Positions 32,765-44,455 of a stretch of DNA of 64,000 nt are shown one piece after another. Both the position numbers and the translations under genes were made by a program. Origin of the DNA: Polychytrium aggregatum (taxonomy: Eukaryota > Chytridiomycota > Chytridiomycetes > Polychytriales); contig NW_026516233.1 in assembly GCF_025602895.1 (NCBI RefSeq), forward strand, positions 62,001 to 126,000, given 5' to 3'. Each line of letters starts with the position of its first letter. The stretch's first letter is position 1. Below the pieces are notes generated by a model, which had not been told where the DNA came from, did not search any database, and was given only the letters and a program-made list of their open reading frames with translations.

Positions 32765-34652
32765 TTACTTTCGGATGACAGCCGTCAGGAACTGCAATGG
32801 GAAGACAAAATCGAGTAAGATCGCTTGATGGATGTAGAAACGTAGTTCACACACAACCCACGAGCATGGCATCCACACGATCAGAGCCCTTCTTCGGCAG
32901 CATTGGAGCGGTGCCGCAGATCATCAACCCTATCTCAGATACTTACTTGCTCATAGTCCAATGTAACTCGGTTGTCCTAATGTACAAACAAGTTGATCAG
33001 CCAGGACGAACGCCCACGACTCCAGCTGCAGTAACGACAGCAGGGACCCGGAGGAGACACCACCAACAATGCTGCCCTCATCCTGCATCGAGTACTCACG
33101 CTGGTGGGGTTCAGTTGCACGAACGTTTCGGTGGCAGACTTGATCGACATGCACACCCGAATAAAGGAATCAAATGAAATATCGCTGCGGCCTGGAAAGG
33201 GAGCGACGTCAGTCCGGCCCCACTACAACCGAAAGTGAGACAGAAAGGCATGCGACCTGGACGACATCGAGCTCGCAGAGTCTGAAAAGGCAGTCAAATC
33301 GCCGCACGATTGTGCTCCCCGTCGAGGGCCGTTGCGCTTTCATTCGAATCAATTCAAGACACGCCTTCGGTCACCACAGCTACCGCGTTGCGATCTGCTC
33401 GACAGGATCGCATACCTTTCTTGGAGAATCGCTGGATAAGCGTGCGGCAAGTGGCGTCGCTGATGCGGAATCCAAAAGCCGCCAGCGCTTGTGTCAACTC
33501 GCCAGAATCGATGTTGCCACTGCGATCGGCATCGAACCGGTCAAAGATACCGCGCCAGTCGCTCAGATATTTCCAAAGACTCTGGAACTCGGTGGAGGTG
33601 ATTCGGCCATCTTCGTCGGTATCGAACAGCTGAAGCATGGTGCCGACGGTCTCGGGGCTGAACGCCGTGTAGTCGCCTGTGCGTGAAGCGGCGAGAGGAA
33701 GCGACGATGCGGTGTGCATGGTCAGCGGGTCGATACGAAACCGGTAGGCCGCTCCTGCTTCAACACGCATATCTTGGCTGGCCGTTTAGGCGACCGATCT
33801 ACCCACCATTAACAAGGGCCTGTTGGAGCTCTGCAGCATCGATTCGGCCGCTGTTGTCTCGATCGGCACCTGGACAGAGCAAGCGCGGTCAGCCAGCGGT
33901 ACCAAAAATGACACAGTCGTCAGCAATCAAAAGTGCCGCCGCATGAGGCGGTCGATGGCTCACGTTGGAATAGCACATATGGATCGCTTGGCTGGCCTAA
34001 AGGGGACCACGAACCGATAGGTCAGAGTGAGCAAAAAACCCAGCAAATCGAGGCGAGGAAGGGGCGATTGCAGGCACTGCAGCATAACGGGCACATGGGA
34101 ATGCCACGCAGCGCAAGTCCCGAGGAGAGATCCCTGTGTTGGACAGGCGAGAGGCGGCGACCGGGCTGTTTTCGCCAAACAGCTCTGCCTTGAGAGTGGA
34201 CGGCGTCGGGGATGACCAGGCCTGAGCGACGAACCCAGACAGTCGCAGGCACTCTGCCGAAATGCTTGCCAGAAAACGCTACCTGGAGGCGGAAGAGTGG
34301 CGATCCTGGCCGGGGCGACGGGTTGGTAGCCGTCGGATTTTTGGCTAAGAGTGGGATGGACAGTCGGAGGGCTGTAGGGAGTCGGGCCGGGCTGGTACGG
34401 CGGTCGCTGAGTGCTATAGGGGCCCGAGCTTTGATATTGCTGGCCTTGATATTGCTGGCCCTGATATTGCTGGCCCTGATACTGCTGGCCTTGATATTGT
34501 TGGCCTTGATAGGGCTGGCCGTAAGTTGGCGGGGCCTGGGAGTAGCCGCCGGGCTGGTATGGTGGCTGCTGGCCCTGGGAGTAGCCGCCGGGTTGGTATG
34601 GCTGCTGGTAAGTGCCTCTCGGGGCGTATTGGTTGGGTGGTTGATAGGCCAT
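32765..34652 (-). CDS. Penta-EF-hand calcium-binding protein (ALG-2/peflin family)
   Basis: Predicted 290 aa. Exons 34652-34253, 33869-33807, 33676-33416, 33191-33100, 32976-32947, 32791-32765. The long N-terminal region is Pro/Gln/Gly/Tyr-rich with five-residue YQGQQ repeats, as in peflin and fungal PEF proteins. EF hands: EF1 ADRDNSGRIDAAELQQAL; EF2 FDTDEDGRITSTEFQSLW; EF3 FDADRSGNIDSGELTQAL; EF4 weak (KGRSDISFDSFIRVCMSI); EF5 DNRVTLDYEQFLTAVI, the dimerising type. EF1-EF3 keep D-x-D-x-[DS]-G-x-[IL]-x-x-x-E ligands. PEF proteins are Ca2+-dependent adaptors in ESCRT, COPII and membrane repair. The exon 1 donor (GTGCCT) is non-consensus and was chosen because it restores the F-W-Q-A-F-R-Q-S helix of EF1; an alternative donor at 34283 keeps the phase but removes that helix. 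Confidence 0.88.
34431..34520. repeat. 15-bp coding minisatellite in the PEF gene
   Basis: Six near-exact units of TGATATTGCTGGCCT (TG)-type on the + strand, coding on - for the repeated pentapeptide YQGQQ. Confidence 0.92.
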
Positions 34653-35584
34653 GTGGTTTGCAGCGATCGGGGGTTGGGGCGATGGCGGAGAAGAAGGTTG
34701 CGAGTGTGTGCCGAAGCGACAAGAGGCGGAAAGCGATAAATAGGCAAACCAGGCGGCGAGAAAGAAAGCCCTCGGACAGATGGCGGGACATCGCCTCTGC
34801 CGGGGATGCTCTCGCCTCGTGCGCTCTCGCTGTTGCCTCGCTGTTCTCGCGGGTGGTGCGGTGCGGCACCGCCATGGCCGAAACACTTCCCCGCACCAAG
34901 CCGTTCTTGGCAACGGCCTTGAAAACCTTGCGGCCTGTGCGTGTCGAGTTCGAAACGATCCGCTGGCCGAGCACGGCCGTTGGGCCGCCTCGCAGTCACG
35001 GCTTCATGGCATCCGCAAGCAGCGGCATCGACCGAGGCACTGCTGGCCATAGACGGCGTTCCGCTCTGCAAGGCGACAAACTTGGCATGAACGCGGAGAG
35101 AGATTGGCAACCCGAGTCGTTCTGGGTGTCGAAGCCGCGGAACAAGATGTATGCCCCGCGCCCCGCACAGCGCCACCGCGCAAACCCGCAGCGAACGGAG
35201 CACGGTCTTGATCTCGCCAAGACCGATGATCGCACAGTTTGAGCATGAAAAGCGAAAGCTGTATTGGGTTTGAGAGTCAAGAGGTGCGCGTGTAGATAGG
35301 GCGGAGAGTTCTAGAGGTTTGGCTGCCAACAAACGGGCAGGAATCGATGTCGCTGCCGCAACGAGCGGAGAGAGAGAGAGAGAGATACGAAGGCAAATGA
35401 AGAAAACGTCGACCTCGGCCAAGGACGAAGAGCGCAGCCGCGAGAGGCTAATGCACTGCATTGCAGAAAAGAGAAGAGGAGAGCTCGAAGCGCAGCTGCA
35501 TCCACTCGCCGGATCTGCTGGGCACAGTCTTCAGGTTTATTATTCTATGGTTGAGTAGGAGGGGATCGGCAGGGTGAGCGGTGT
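34653..35584. other. Intergenic region upstream of PEF gene
   Basis: Promoter side of the PEF gene and 3' side of the GPI protein gene. A + frame at 34874-35242 (MAETLPRTKPFLATALKTLR...) is open for 123 codons but matches nothing I recognise; a short (GA)n lies at 35369-35386. Confidence 0.45.
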
Positions 35585-36460
35585 TCAGAACAGCATGGCG
35601 CAGACAGCGGCGACGACGGCGGCAGCGCCGGCCAGAGGGGCCGTCATGTGGCTATCGGAGGTGGAGGTAGTGGGAGAAGCGCTGCTGCTGGGCTTGGTGC
35701 TGCTGCTGGTGGTGGGCTGGCTGGGCAGAGTGAAGGCGGGGACCGAGGTGGTCGAAGCGGGGGCAACGGGAAGGTTGCTAACGGCACCGCAGAACGAAGT
35801 TTGCTGCTGCAGAGACGCCGAGGCGCCGGGATCGGTGCTGCAGAAGTTGCTGTAGCTGTTGTTTGCGAGCAGGAGCCACAAAAGCGCAGAGTGGAGGTGC
35901 AACCAAAGAGAGTCGTCGTTAGCAATGTGATCCATATGTGCCTTGAGGACAGCGCCGGATGTGGGTGCCTCGATCGATCACCACCGAGGGGCAGCGTCTC
36001 CCTGGTGCAGCAACGGTCGGAGATCGCGAGATCGATGGCACAACCGAGGACCACAGGCGGCTTGACGAGTGCCGGTGCCTCATCCCAGTCTCAGTCCCCG
36101 GCCCCGTCCCGTCCGGTCCCAGTACCGGGTTCATCGACATGAAAATGGACAAGGCTGTTTGACAGCGAGGAAGGGCCCGGCTGATCAAGGCAACAGAATC
36201 GCCTGTTGGTCCAGATGGAGGAGGAAGCGGGGTGACCATGCTTACCAGAGGTTGACGGCAGTGAACTTGTCGCAGAGGCACTTGTAGTAGCTGGGCTGGT
36301 CGTTCTGGAGCAGGGTGCAGGCGGTAAAGGCGTCGTTGTTGCCAGCGCCGAGGGCGTTGGAGACGCAGAGGTTGAAGGTGGCCTGCAGGCCGTTGGGGCA
36401 GGACTGGGCCTGGACGAGGGCAGCCGAGGCGAGGACAACAGCAGCGGTCTTGAATTGCAT
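35585..36460 (-). CDS. GPI-anchored cysteine-rich surface protein
   Basis: Predicted 161 aa. Exons 36460-36246 and 35855-35585 (donor GTAAGC, acceptor CAACAG, phase 2; a Cys codon is made at the junction). Signal peptide MQFKTAAVVLASAALVQA; mature part of about 80 residues with eight cysteines (SCPNGL, NLCVSN, ACTLLQ, YYKCLCDKF, NLCYSNFC, TSFC); then a Ser/Thr/Pro-rich stalk (STTSVPAF...SSSTKPSSSASPTTSTS) and a hydrophobic C-terminus (APLAGAAAVVAAVCAMLF) typical of GPI-addition signals. The cysteine pattern recalls fungal CFEM-type wall proteins but is not a clear CFEM domain. Cell-wall or plasma-membrane surface location inferred. Confidence 0.82.
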
Positions 36461-37199
36461 GGCTATCGAGCGAGAAGGTGCGGTAGGATGGAGGAGATGG
36501 TCCAGGCAAGAAGCAAGCGTGGGTGCAAGACAGGTGGGGGGGAGCAGCAGGCAAGGGCTTTTATGCGGGCTTTCTTTCGGAGAAGGGCCCTTGGGAGCCA
36601 AATTTTCCAGCAGCGAAGAGCCTGCCAAACAGCAGAGGATGTGTTTGGGAACCGCGACGGAGAGCGCGTCGCAGAGCACCACAAATGCCGTTGCCGCGAC
36701 ACAGACACAGAGGCGGCAGCAACAGCAGGCACTTCCCTGACAACAGAGTTTGTAGTGTCTCCCACAGGCGCGTCTGGGTTGCCTTTTTGGGCCGGTTTGT
36801 TTGCGGCTCCACAACAGTCACGCCAAACGTGGAGTGATAGCCACACACACACATCTCTGGCACTCACACACACACACCTACACACCCAGGACAGAAGGAA
36901 ACACCCGCCGCCGAATCTGGAATTCCAACACACGTTCATCGCCCCGGAACATCATCGCCCATCAAGTCTTGCGGTGTCCGCATCGTCCACGGCCACTCCC
37001 ATGGTGTCAGGAGCATTGCATTCCATTCCATGCCCCACTCTACCGCCAGCACCCATGACACAGCCTCACACATTGCTCACCAACCCGCCCACAGCCTCCG
37101 TCCGGAAAGAACGCGCGGATGCTGTGACGGCACGAATCAATGTATTATTGATCCAGATGGAGAAGAAGCTTACTATAAACATCACACACAGCTGCGAGT
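36461..37199. other. Intergenic region between GPI protein gene and RPS8
   Basis: GPI-protein promoter, short CA-rich tracts around 36842-36885 and the RPS8 3' UTR. No gene supported. Confidence 0.55.
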
Positions 37200-38944
37200 T
37201 TATTTCTTGGCCTGTTGTCGAAGAGCACAGCGCATGCGATGTGAAAGAGGGAGAGAAAGGTTACGAGAGAATCACCAGTTAGTGATCAGGGTACACGAGA
37301 GTAGGCAGACGAAAGTAGGCAGGCTGGAGGGGCCTCGGGTGCGTGCGAGCGACAGTCCTTACCTTGAGCTTACGGACGTAGAACTCGAGTTCCTTGCCCT
37401 CGAGGACGTATCCATCAGCACGACCAGACTGGCCGGGTCGGGAGGAAATGCGAGCCAGAATGCGACCAGCAACGAACTGTTCGTCAAGAGCAGGGTCGAC
37501 CTTGGCGAGGGCCTTGCGAGCCTCAACCTTGCGGGTAACGTGGTTGGAGCGGGTCTTGTTCACCTCCTCAGAGTCAGCGACACCCTGTACCAAGACAAGC
37601 ATTCGCGTGTGACTGTTAGCACGACCAAACAGAGCCTCTGGACTGCCATGAGATGCAATAAGATGCAGTAAGATGCAATAAGATGCAATAAGATGCAGTA
37701 AGATGCAGTAAGATGCAATGAGATGCGTTACCTTCTTGGACTTGCGGCCGAGGGGGGTGGCGTAGTGGGCCTCGTACCACTGGCGGAAGGGAGTGGCATC
37801 GATCTCGACAATGGCACCCTTGACGAGGGTGTTGGTGCGGACAAGCTCGTTGTTGGAGGCGTTGTAGACGACGCGGATAACACGGACCTTGCGGGCGACC
37901 TGCTCAGAGCCCCAGACAAAGTTGCCTGCAATTCCAGCCGACGGCAGCAGTCAGTCATTTTGCATCCACTGATTCGTCTGATCATGCGCCGACTCACTCG
38001 ATCACCGACGGATCGTAGAGCCTCAAGCTACAAAACACCAATGATACCCGCCACAGCCTCTTACCGGCTTCCAGGCGGAGAGCACGGAACTTGAGGTTGC
38101 CACCACGAACACGGACGGTGTGGATGCGCTTGGCACCAATCTTGGTGTTGGCAGCCTGGCGACCGAGCTCGAACTTTCTCTTCTTGCGGATCTGGGCACG
38201 CTTGGCACCGGTGGCCGAGCGCTTGTGGCGACTGTCTCTGCTGATACCTGTGGAGGAGCGTTGGTTGCCAGATTAGCACACGCCGATTATGCACCGCAAG
38301 ACGGGACACACTCCAGTCCATCCATCCATCTGTGTGTCTGTCCCAATTGGTAAGCTGCTATGGGCTGATCTGAAACACTGGCATCGGTCGATCCAAGTGA
38401 CCTGCTATCCATGTGCAAATGTGCCCCGGACACAGGCTGGCGGTCAAAGCATCCCCGACAAGTGGATCCGAGCGACAATAGAGCGAAGTTGGCAGAGCGC
38501 AGTATCTGTGGCTTCCGGATCATTGCAACGATCAGTTCCACAGATGGCTTGATGTGTGCATCGTGTGCGGCGAATGCTCGATGCCGCGGGTCGTCCATAT
38601 CGGTGCGGCTGATGGTGCGCGGAGCTACTGTAGCAGCGGCTCGGTTGGGCTCCTCTGGCTGCCACACATATCCTGTGTTCTGCCTCTATCCAGTGCATTG
38701 ATGCGTGTGCGTCTTGTGGGGTTCTGTCGGGAGGCAGACAGTTGCCATTTGGTTCTTGTTCCGTGGCCGTTCGACGACTGTCCAGATAACCCGGCTCGAC
38801 AGCCAGACATGGATGCAGATCGATGGATGGACGGATGGATGGACGGATGGATAGATGGATGGATGGATGGATGGATGGATGGATGGATGGATGGATGGAT
38901 GGATGGATGGATGGATGCTCTGGCATGATGGAGTAGTTACCCAT
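37200..38944 (-). CDS. RPS8: 40S ribosomal protein S8 (eS8)
   Basis: Predicted 204 aa, close to the usual about 205. Exons 38944-38941 (ATG plus one base), 38247-38065, 37925-37732, 37584-37363, 37211-37200 (codes AKK and stop). Seen: [116 protein letters not shown] and [13 protein letters not shown]. It binds 18S rRNA on the small subunit. The four-base first coding exon followed by a 693-nt intron resembles the start-codon introns common in fungal ribosomal protein genes. That intron contains a long GGAT microsatellite. Confidence 0.97.
37649..37728. repeat. 10-bp tandem repeat AGATGCARTA in RPS8 intron 3
   Basis: About eight units of AGATGCAATA/AGATGCAGTA ending three bases before the donor-side exon boundary of the upstream exon. 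Confidence 0.92.
38818..38917. repeat. (GGAT)n microsatellite in RPS8 intron 1
   Basis: About 25 tetranucleotide units, first mixed GGAT/GGAC then nearly pure GGAT, ending about 25 bp inside the 5' donor of intron 1. Confidence 0.95.
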
Positions 38945-39866
38945 GGCTGATGTCTCCTAACCGAATTGATGGGGCAAACGGCAGTAGGATATGATGGAAA
39001 GAGGGAGTATCAAAATTCCCTGTCCCGCTCGGTTTTCCGTTTCGGTCGTGGCGGGCGCGAAACGAGGGCTGGCGCTAGGGCAGCGCAGGGTTTCACCGTG
39101 GCGCAGCAACACATGATGCAGCCCTTGCCCCAGCCCTTGCTGGGTTGCTGCGATTGGCCAGTCCGTGGCTGGCCGCGAATAGCCAGACCCACGCGCAGTC
39201 GCATCGGATGGCTGTCGTCCTCCCACCACCATCACTCCATCGCTCCATCACCACCACCACCATCACTTCCAAAAGCATGATTTTATCAGGGCCACCATTC
39301 CCGAAGCCACCTCACTCTGTCGAACACGAGGCGCAGAGGAGATCACCGTTTTGCACAGATCACACACGATCAGTCGCAACGTCGTGATGCAAATCGGCCG
39401 AGATAGGAGCATTGATTGATTGAAACGGATACTATAATTTCACAATGAATTTCACAAATCAAGTCAGACAGAAGACGGTGGGTTGTTGTGGCGATTTACA
39501 CATTTGGCTCCACAGAAAGATACTGAGGAGGGGTCAGAGTTGAAGCTGAAAAAAAACAAACAGCAAGAACGAATAAACAAAAGCCGGGAGGAAAGGGGCG
39601 GTTGTTGTTGCTGGGAGCCCAGCGTCTAAACTTCAGTTTGCTACAGCCTTGCAGGAGCAGAGATGGTGGTGGGGGCAGTGGTGGGCGAGAAGGGGACAGA
39701 TGGCTCGGAGAGGCCTGAAGGCGTGTCCTGTGCGTCGTTGGTTGGAACAATAAAGCAGAGGAATCTCTGAAGAACGAGGATGTCGAGGGAAAAGGGAGGG
39801 CTTTGTATAGAGGGCCGCTGGTCGGGTTAGCGAGGATCGAGGTGAGGAGAGTCGCTCAAAGACAGC
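38945..39866. other. Intergenic region between RPS8 and the WSC-tyrosinase 3' end
   Basis: RPS8 promoter with a short ATCACCACCA-type repeat at about 39226-39275, then tyrosinase 3' UTR. No gene supported. Confidence 0.55.
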
Positions 39867-42800
39867 TCAAAGGCCGAGGCCTTGGTTGTAGCTATCGATC
39901 CAGTCGCGATGGAGCTGGTTAAACTGAGCCAGGGTGGCATTGTCGACGCGGCCCATAAACCACTCAAGCGGAATGGTGGGGCCGTACTCGAGAGGAGTCT
40001 GGTCTGCCAAGGCGTTGCTGGCTCGGGGGAGAGGATCCTGGTACTGGACACAGAGGGAGCCCGACGCCAGAACCTGGGAAACCGTCACGGGGGAGAACGA
40101 GGGAAGCACATCCGTCGGATATGCCAGGCCATCGGTGGGGTTTCCGGCGTAGGTGTTGGCGACCGATGGGTTGGCCTTCTGCCAGCGGTTCCAGATGCGA
40201 TCAACGTTCCTGGAGAAAGGCGGATGGTGGCATTATGATGAGCATACAAGCATCGAAATGTCGACACAAGTGTCGGGTCGGGAGCAGAGGATGGATTCGT
40301 ATCAAATTGATACGGATCATGCGACGACTTCTATCCGCTTGTGCGGTCGCAGTCGCGATCCGATCCAGACAGATCGATCGACAGCCGGAAGGCCAAAAGT
40401 CACCATGCACTTACGAGTGATGAAGGTAGAACAGAGGATCGTTGGGAGAGTACATCGGAGTCATGTCGCCGTTGGGGCCACCAACGTACACTGTGGCACC
40501 AGAAAGATGTGCTTAGTACAAACTGTTTTGATCTCGTACTCGCTGGTTGATACCCATCATCGTATCTGCTGTCCATGGAGCTGACTCGCATCGGCCGCTC
40601 GAGTGGGGCGACTTACCGTGAGGGCTTCCGTGGTAGATCTCGAGAGTCGTGCGGAAGTAGTTGTAGTCGGTCGTACCGTACACCAGGGTCGAGTCCAATT
40701 CGGCATTGGTGGCAAAGGCATCCTGGGTAATGAAGGTGGGGTTGTCCCACTGGCGCTTGACACACTCGCCAGCAAGGTTGGTGGGGTAGGCTTTAACCCA
40801 GGCTAAATGGTGAGCAATGCGGGAGAGGGGGTGGCACCGTCAGAATCGACACAGACCCAACACCAGCCCCTGACGCTCTGCAAAATCGCCAGCAGAATGC
40901 GTCTGGCTGGTGAACGCGACAGCGGCTACCGAAACGATGCACGAGGTGTCGCAATCGCGACTCATGTCCTGCCAACGACGCCACCCACACAAACCATACG
41001 TACCGGATGCGATACCGTCGAACAGGCAGTTGTCGCCGTTCCAGTTGTGGGTTCCAAAGGTGGTGGGGTCAAAGACAACAGACTGTCCGGGGTTGTGCGA
41101 GTCGGCGCCCCAGTCCCAGTAGGGCAAGAAGACGGAGGAATCGAACTGCTGCAGGTGCTTTTCGAAGACAAAGATGAACCAGCGATGCCAGGGCAGGAAG
41201 GCAGCCTGGAAACAGAGAGAGAACCCCGCGAGTCGCCAATGGGGTTCAGATGTTGGTGAATGAGCCATCAAATATAATGCCCCCCCCCAGACACTCCCCG
41301 AGGATTCGACGCAAAGCGACTTGCAAAGATGTGATGCTATGACTGTGCAGCGGACGGGCTTACATGATAGTGGGCGGTGTAGATGTTGTCCAGATGGATC
41401 TGGACAAAGTCGTCGTAGTTGTACGCGCCAAAGGCCTTGGGCGAGGTCTTGAGCTTCTGGAGGGCGTTCAGGTAGCGGGTGCGCTCGGTCGAAGACATGT
41501 CATACCAGCTCTTGCGGGTGGTGATCGTCTGGCAGGTCGTGGGGACCTGGATCGGGAAGGTGATCGCGGACACTGGCGCCGGGGGAGGGATGTAGCCAGT
41601 CAAGCCGATTTGTGCGAGCCATCCACCACCGCAGGTCTCCTTGCTGTTGCCGGAGCAAGGCGAGGAGCACTGCGAAGTAGCAACCAGGCTGCCGATGACT
41701 CCGCTGCCACTGCCGCCGGTGCCGCCGTAGGCAACGGTGTTGCCACAGTAGCACTCGGAGCTGTATTCAGTGCCGTAGTAGCTGTCGCGCGTGGATAGAT
41801 GCAGGCATCAAGACAAGCGAGCGGATGAGCAACCAAAGTCTAGGAACGGATATGGGAACGAAGAGCGACCAATAGTTGCGAGGCTGCTACTCACATGTAA
41901 TTCTGGGCGAGACAGCTGGCCTTGCACGACTCCTGGGTCAGGGTGCCACTGCTTCCCTGGATTCACAAAAGGTCAGGTACTGGTGAGCACGCAATCCACA
42001 TGCGATTCGCACACAACAGACACGAAGCGATGTCGGTGACCACGCCGGTTGTCGCTGTCGCCCCTATCCAGGCATCGCCACTCGCGCCTTACCAGAGACT
42101 GTCCCGTCAAGACACGGGTGGCGCCGTCAATGTAGCAGCCGGCTCCGGTGCTGAGATAGACAGCCATACGGGCGGTGCCGCCACAGCGGCTTCCGTCGGC
42201 GCAGAGCGAGCACTGACTGTCCGCAACCAGGGTACCAGCAGTCTTGCCGTCGGCACTTGTATCGCCAGAAATGATTTGCGAGCCGCAGTAGCACGTTCCA
42301 GCATCGATTCCAGCAAAGGTGTGGCTGTTGGTGTAGCAGTAGTTCTGGCAAGCCGCGGGAGAGCTGAAGCTGACCTGGGTCTACGCGAACAAACAAGCAA
42401 TATAGACAAGTTAGGGCTCATGTTTCCTGGTAAAAGTTGGGGAATAACCTCCCGATAAAAGTGGATGTTTCCGGGATTCGTGGCAAACGCTGTACAACAT
42501 AATCAAGCAGTCAAGATTGGTGCGCGCTCATCGAATGGCGGCGATGCAATGAGCTCGGATCTTACAGTGGAGGCGTCGCGGAGAATCGAGTTGGGACTGT
42601 CGACATAGCAGCCCTGGTAGAGCGGGTTGGCCGGCGGAGGAGGGGGAGGCGGGGGAGCAACAGACAAGTAGACAGAGAGCTTCCAGGGGCCACCGCAGCC
42701 ACTACCATCGGCGCACTTGGTGGAGCACTGGCTGTCACTCAAAAGAGTTCCGGCCGTGGCGGCACCGTCGCCTCCAGCTCCACCGCTGACAATGGTGTTT

Positions 42801-44455
42801 CCGCAATAACACTCCTGCGCAATTTCGACACCGGCATATTTGAAGCCCTGGGTGTAGCAGTAGTTCTGGCAAACTGTGGGAGAGCTCAAGACCAATTGAT
42901 ACTGGAGGATGCGGGAAGGGTTAGACACAACTCGGATCTCCCAGAGATGCAAAGCTGCACAGAACTGCTTACGTTCTTGGCGCCTTGAAGAATGCGGTTG
43001 GAGTTATCTTCGTAGCAGCCTTGGTAGATCTGGTTCGGCGGCGGCGGCGGCGGAGGAGGGGGAGGGGGAGGAGGAGGAGAGCCGGAGATAGGCTTGAGGC
43101 CGGTGAAGCCAACGGTCGCTCTCCAGCTGTTGCCGCAGTAGTAGCTCGGGTTGGCGCTGCAGGGCTGGTTGCAGTCGGTCGAGGGCGCCAGAGTGCCGGA
43201 AAGAGCGTTGGCATTTCCGGCGTTGCCGGGACCCTGGTAGATAGTGTTGCTACAGTAGCATTCGCCACCGTACTCGGAGCCGAAGTAGCTGATCGATGAA
43301 AGACGATTGCCCCCGACTTGCTCAGTACGCGGTGGAGTTGCACGGTTCCCAGAGAAATGCATGTGATCCAAAAACTTACTAGTAGTTCTGACCCAGGCAG
43401 TAACTTTTGCAGCTGAGCGAGCTGCCCGAAGGAGCCTAGAAGAAGGAGGCGTTCGCGGCAATTTAATATGAGTCCGAGGATGCTTAAGGATATCCCGTGG
43501 GTTGTTCATGATACTCCGACCGACATCAAGCACGGAGTCGATTCAGACACAGGGGCACTTACGGTGAGATCGCGCAGGGCTCGGCTGCTGCTGTCGTAGT
43601 AGCAACCCTCACCGGCGGCAAAGTACAGAGAGGCGGTCCAGGCAGCACCACACTTGGCGGTGCTGTCGCCGGAGCAGGCCATGCTGCACTGGCTATCGGC
43701 GACCAGAGTGCCGACCGTTCGCCCGTCGTTGGTGCCGGCGGGTGTTCCCGAGTGGATCTGCTGGCCACACCAGCACTCGCTTCCATATTCGAGACCGGCA
43801 AATCTGGATGGGTCGGTGGGGGCGTGTGGATCAGGTCAGGTCAGGTCAGGTGGTCGCCTGTGGAGGTTCCGAGGCTGGACGACTGTCGAGCAGACTCGGT
43901 GATGATCGGTGGTGGTTGACATGACTGCAGGCGACGGGCTGGCGGGCGGGCATGTCAGAACACTGCCAGCCAGCTCGGAGGGGAGCTCAAACTCTCAGCC
44001 TACTTGTAGTTGCTCTTGGCGCACTGGGCCTGGCAGTTGGCAACGGTGACGGGCGAGATGGTCTATGGCCAGAAAGGAGCCAGAATGATGTGAGTGGCCA
44101 AGCCTCCGAGGAGTTGTGGCACCGCAGCACCAGCGAAAAACGCAAGAGCGTCATGGGACTTACGATGCGGGTGTCGAGCAGACGGGTCGGGCCATCAAGA
44201 ACACATCCAATGTAAGGGGAGATGGAGGGTAGATTGGGCTGGGCTGGGGATTCACCCATATGAAGAAGTCGGATTAGCGGCACAGAACTTGGAAGCAACG
44301 GCAGGTTGGCGGAGGGGGGGAAGGCGGTCGCAAAGGACAGTCGCTGGCTGGCTGGTTGGCTGGCTGGCTGGCTGGTGGGCAGGGTGCGTACCAGAGACGG
44401 ACACCAGTCCTCCGGCAAGGAGGAGCAGGCCAGCCCCAAGATTCGTGCGGAGCAT
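39867..44455 (-). CDS. Secreted tyrosinase with five N-terminal WSC domains
   Basis: Predicted 908 aa. Fourteen exons: 44455-44392, 44243-44164, 44062-44004, 43803-43563, 43435-43380, 43288-42973, 42901-42566, 42380-42093, 41956-41895, 41781-41364, 41205-41004, 40802-40617, 40490-40415, 40209-39867; phases all close. Signal peptide MLRTNLGAGLLLLAGGLVSV. Five WSC modules (about residues 34-565), each with the Y-x-G-C-Y ... Q-x-Y-x-x-G-x-E-Y-x-x-E-C-x-C-G ... C-x-x-x-C ... C-G-G pattern; proline runs separate some of them. Tyrosinase domain about 590-895: CuA histidines in IHLDNIYTAHYH and LPWHRWFIFVFEKHL, then FLPYWDWGAD; CuB in YHGSPHG and DPLFYLHHSNVDRIWNRWQ. Type 3 copper oxidases hydroxylate phenols and oxidise catechols to quinones (melanin or wall cross-linking); WSC domains bind glycans and would place it in the wall. 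No C-terminal anchor seen. Confidence 0.92.

Noticed and set aside
34874-35242. 123-codon + frame beginning MAETLPRTKPFLATALKTLR
   Set aside because: Considered as a small mitochondrial ribosomal protein because of the basic start, but no family motif, no convincing splice partner and frames on the other strand are equally open.
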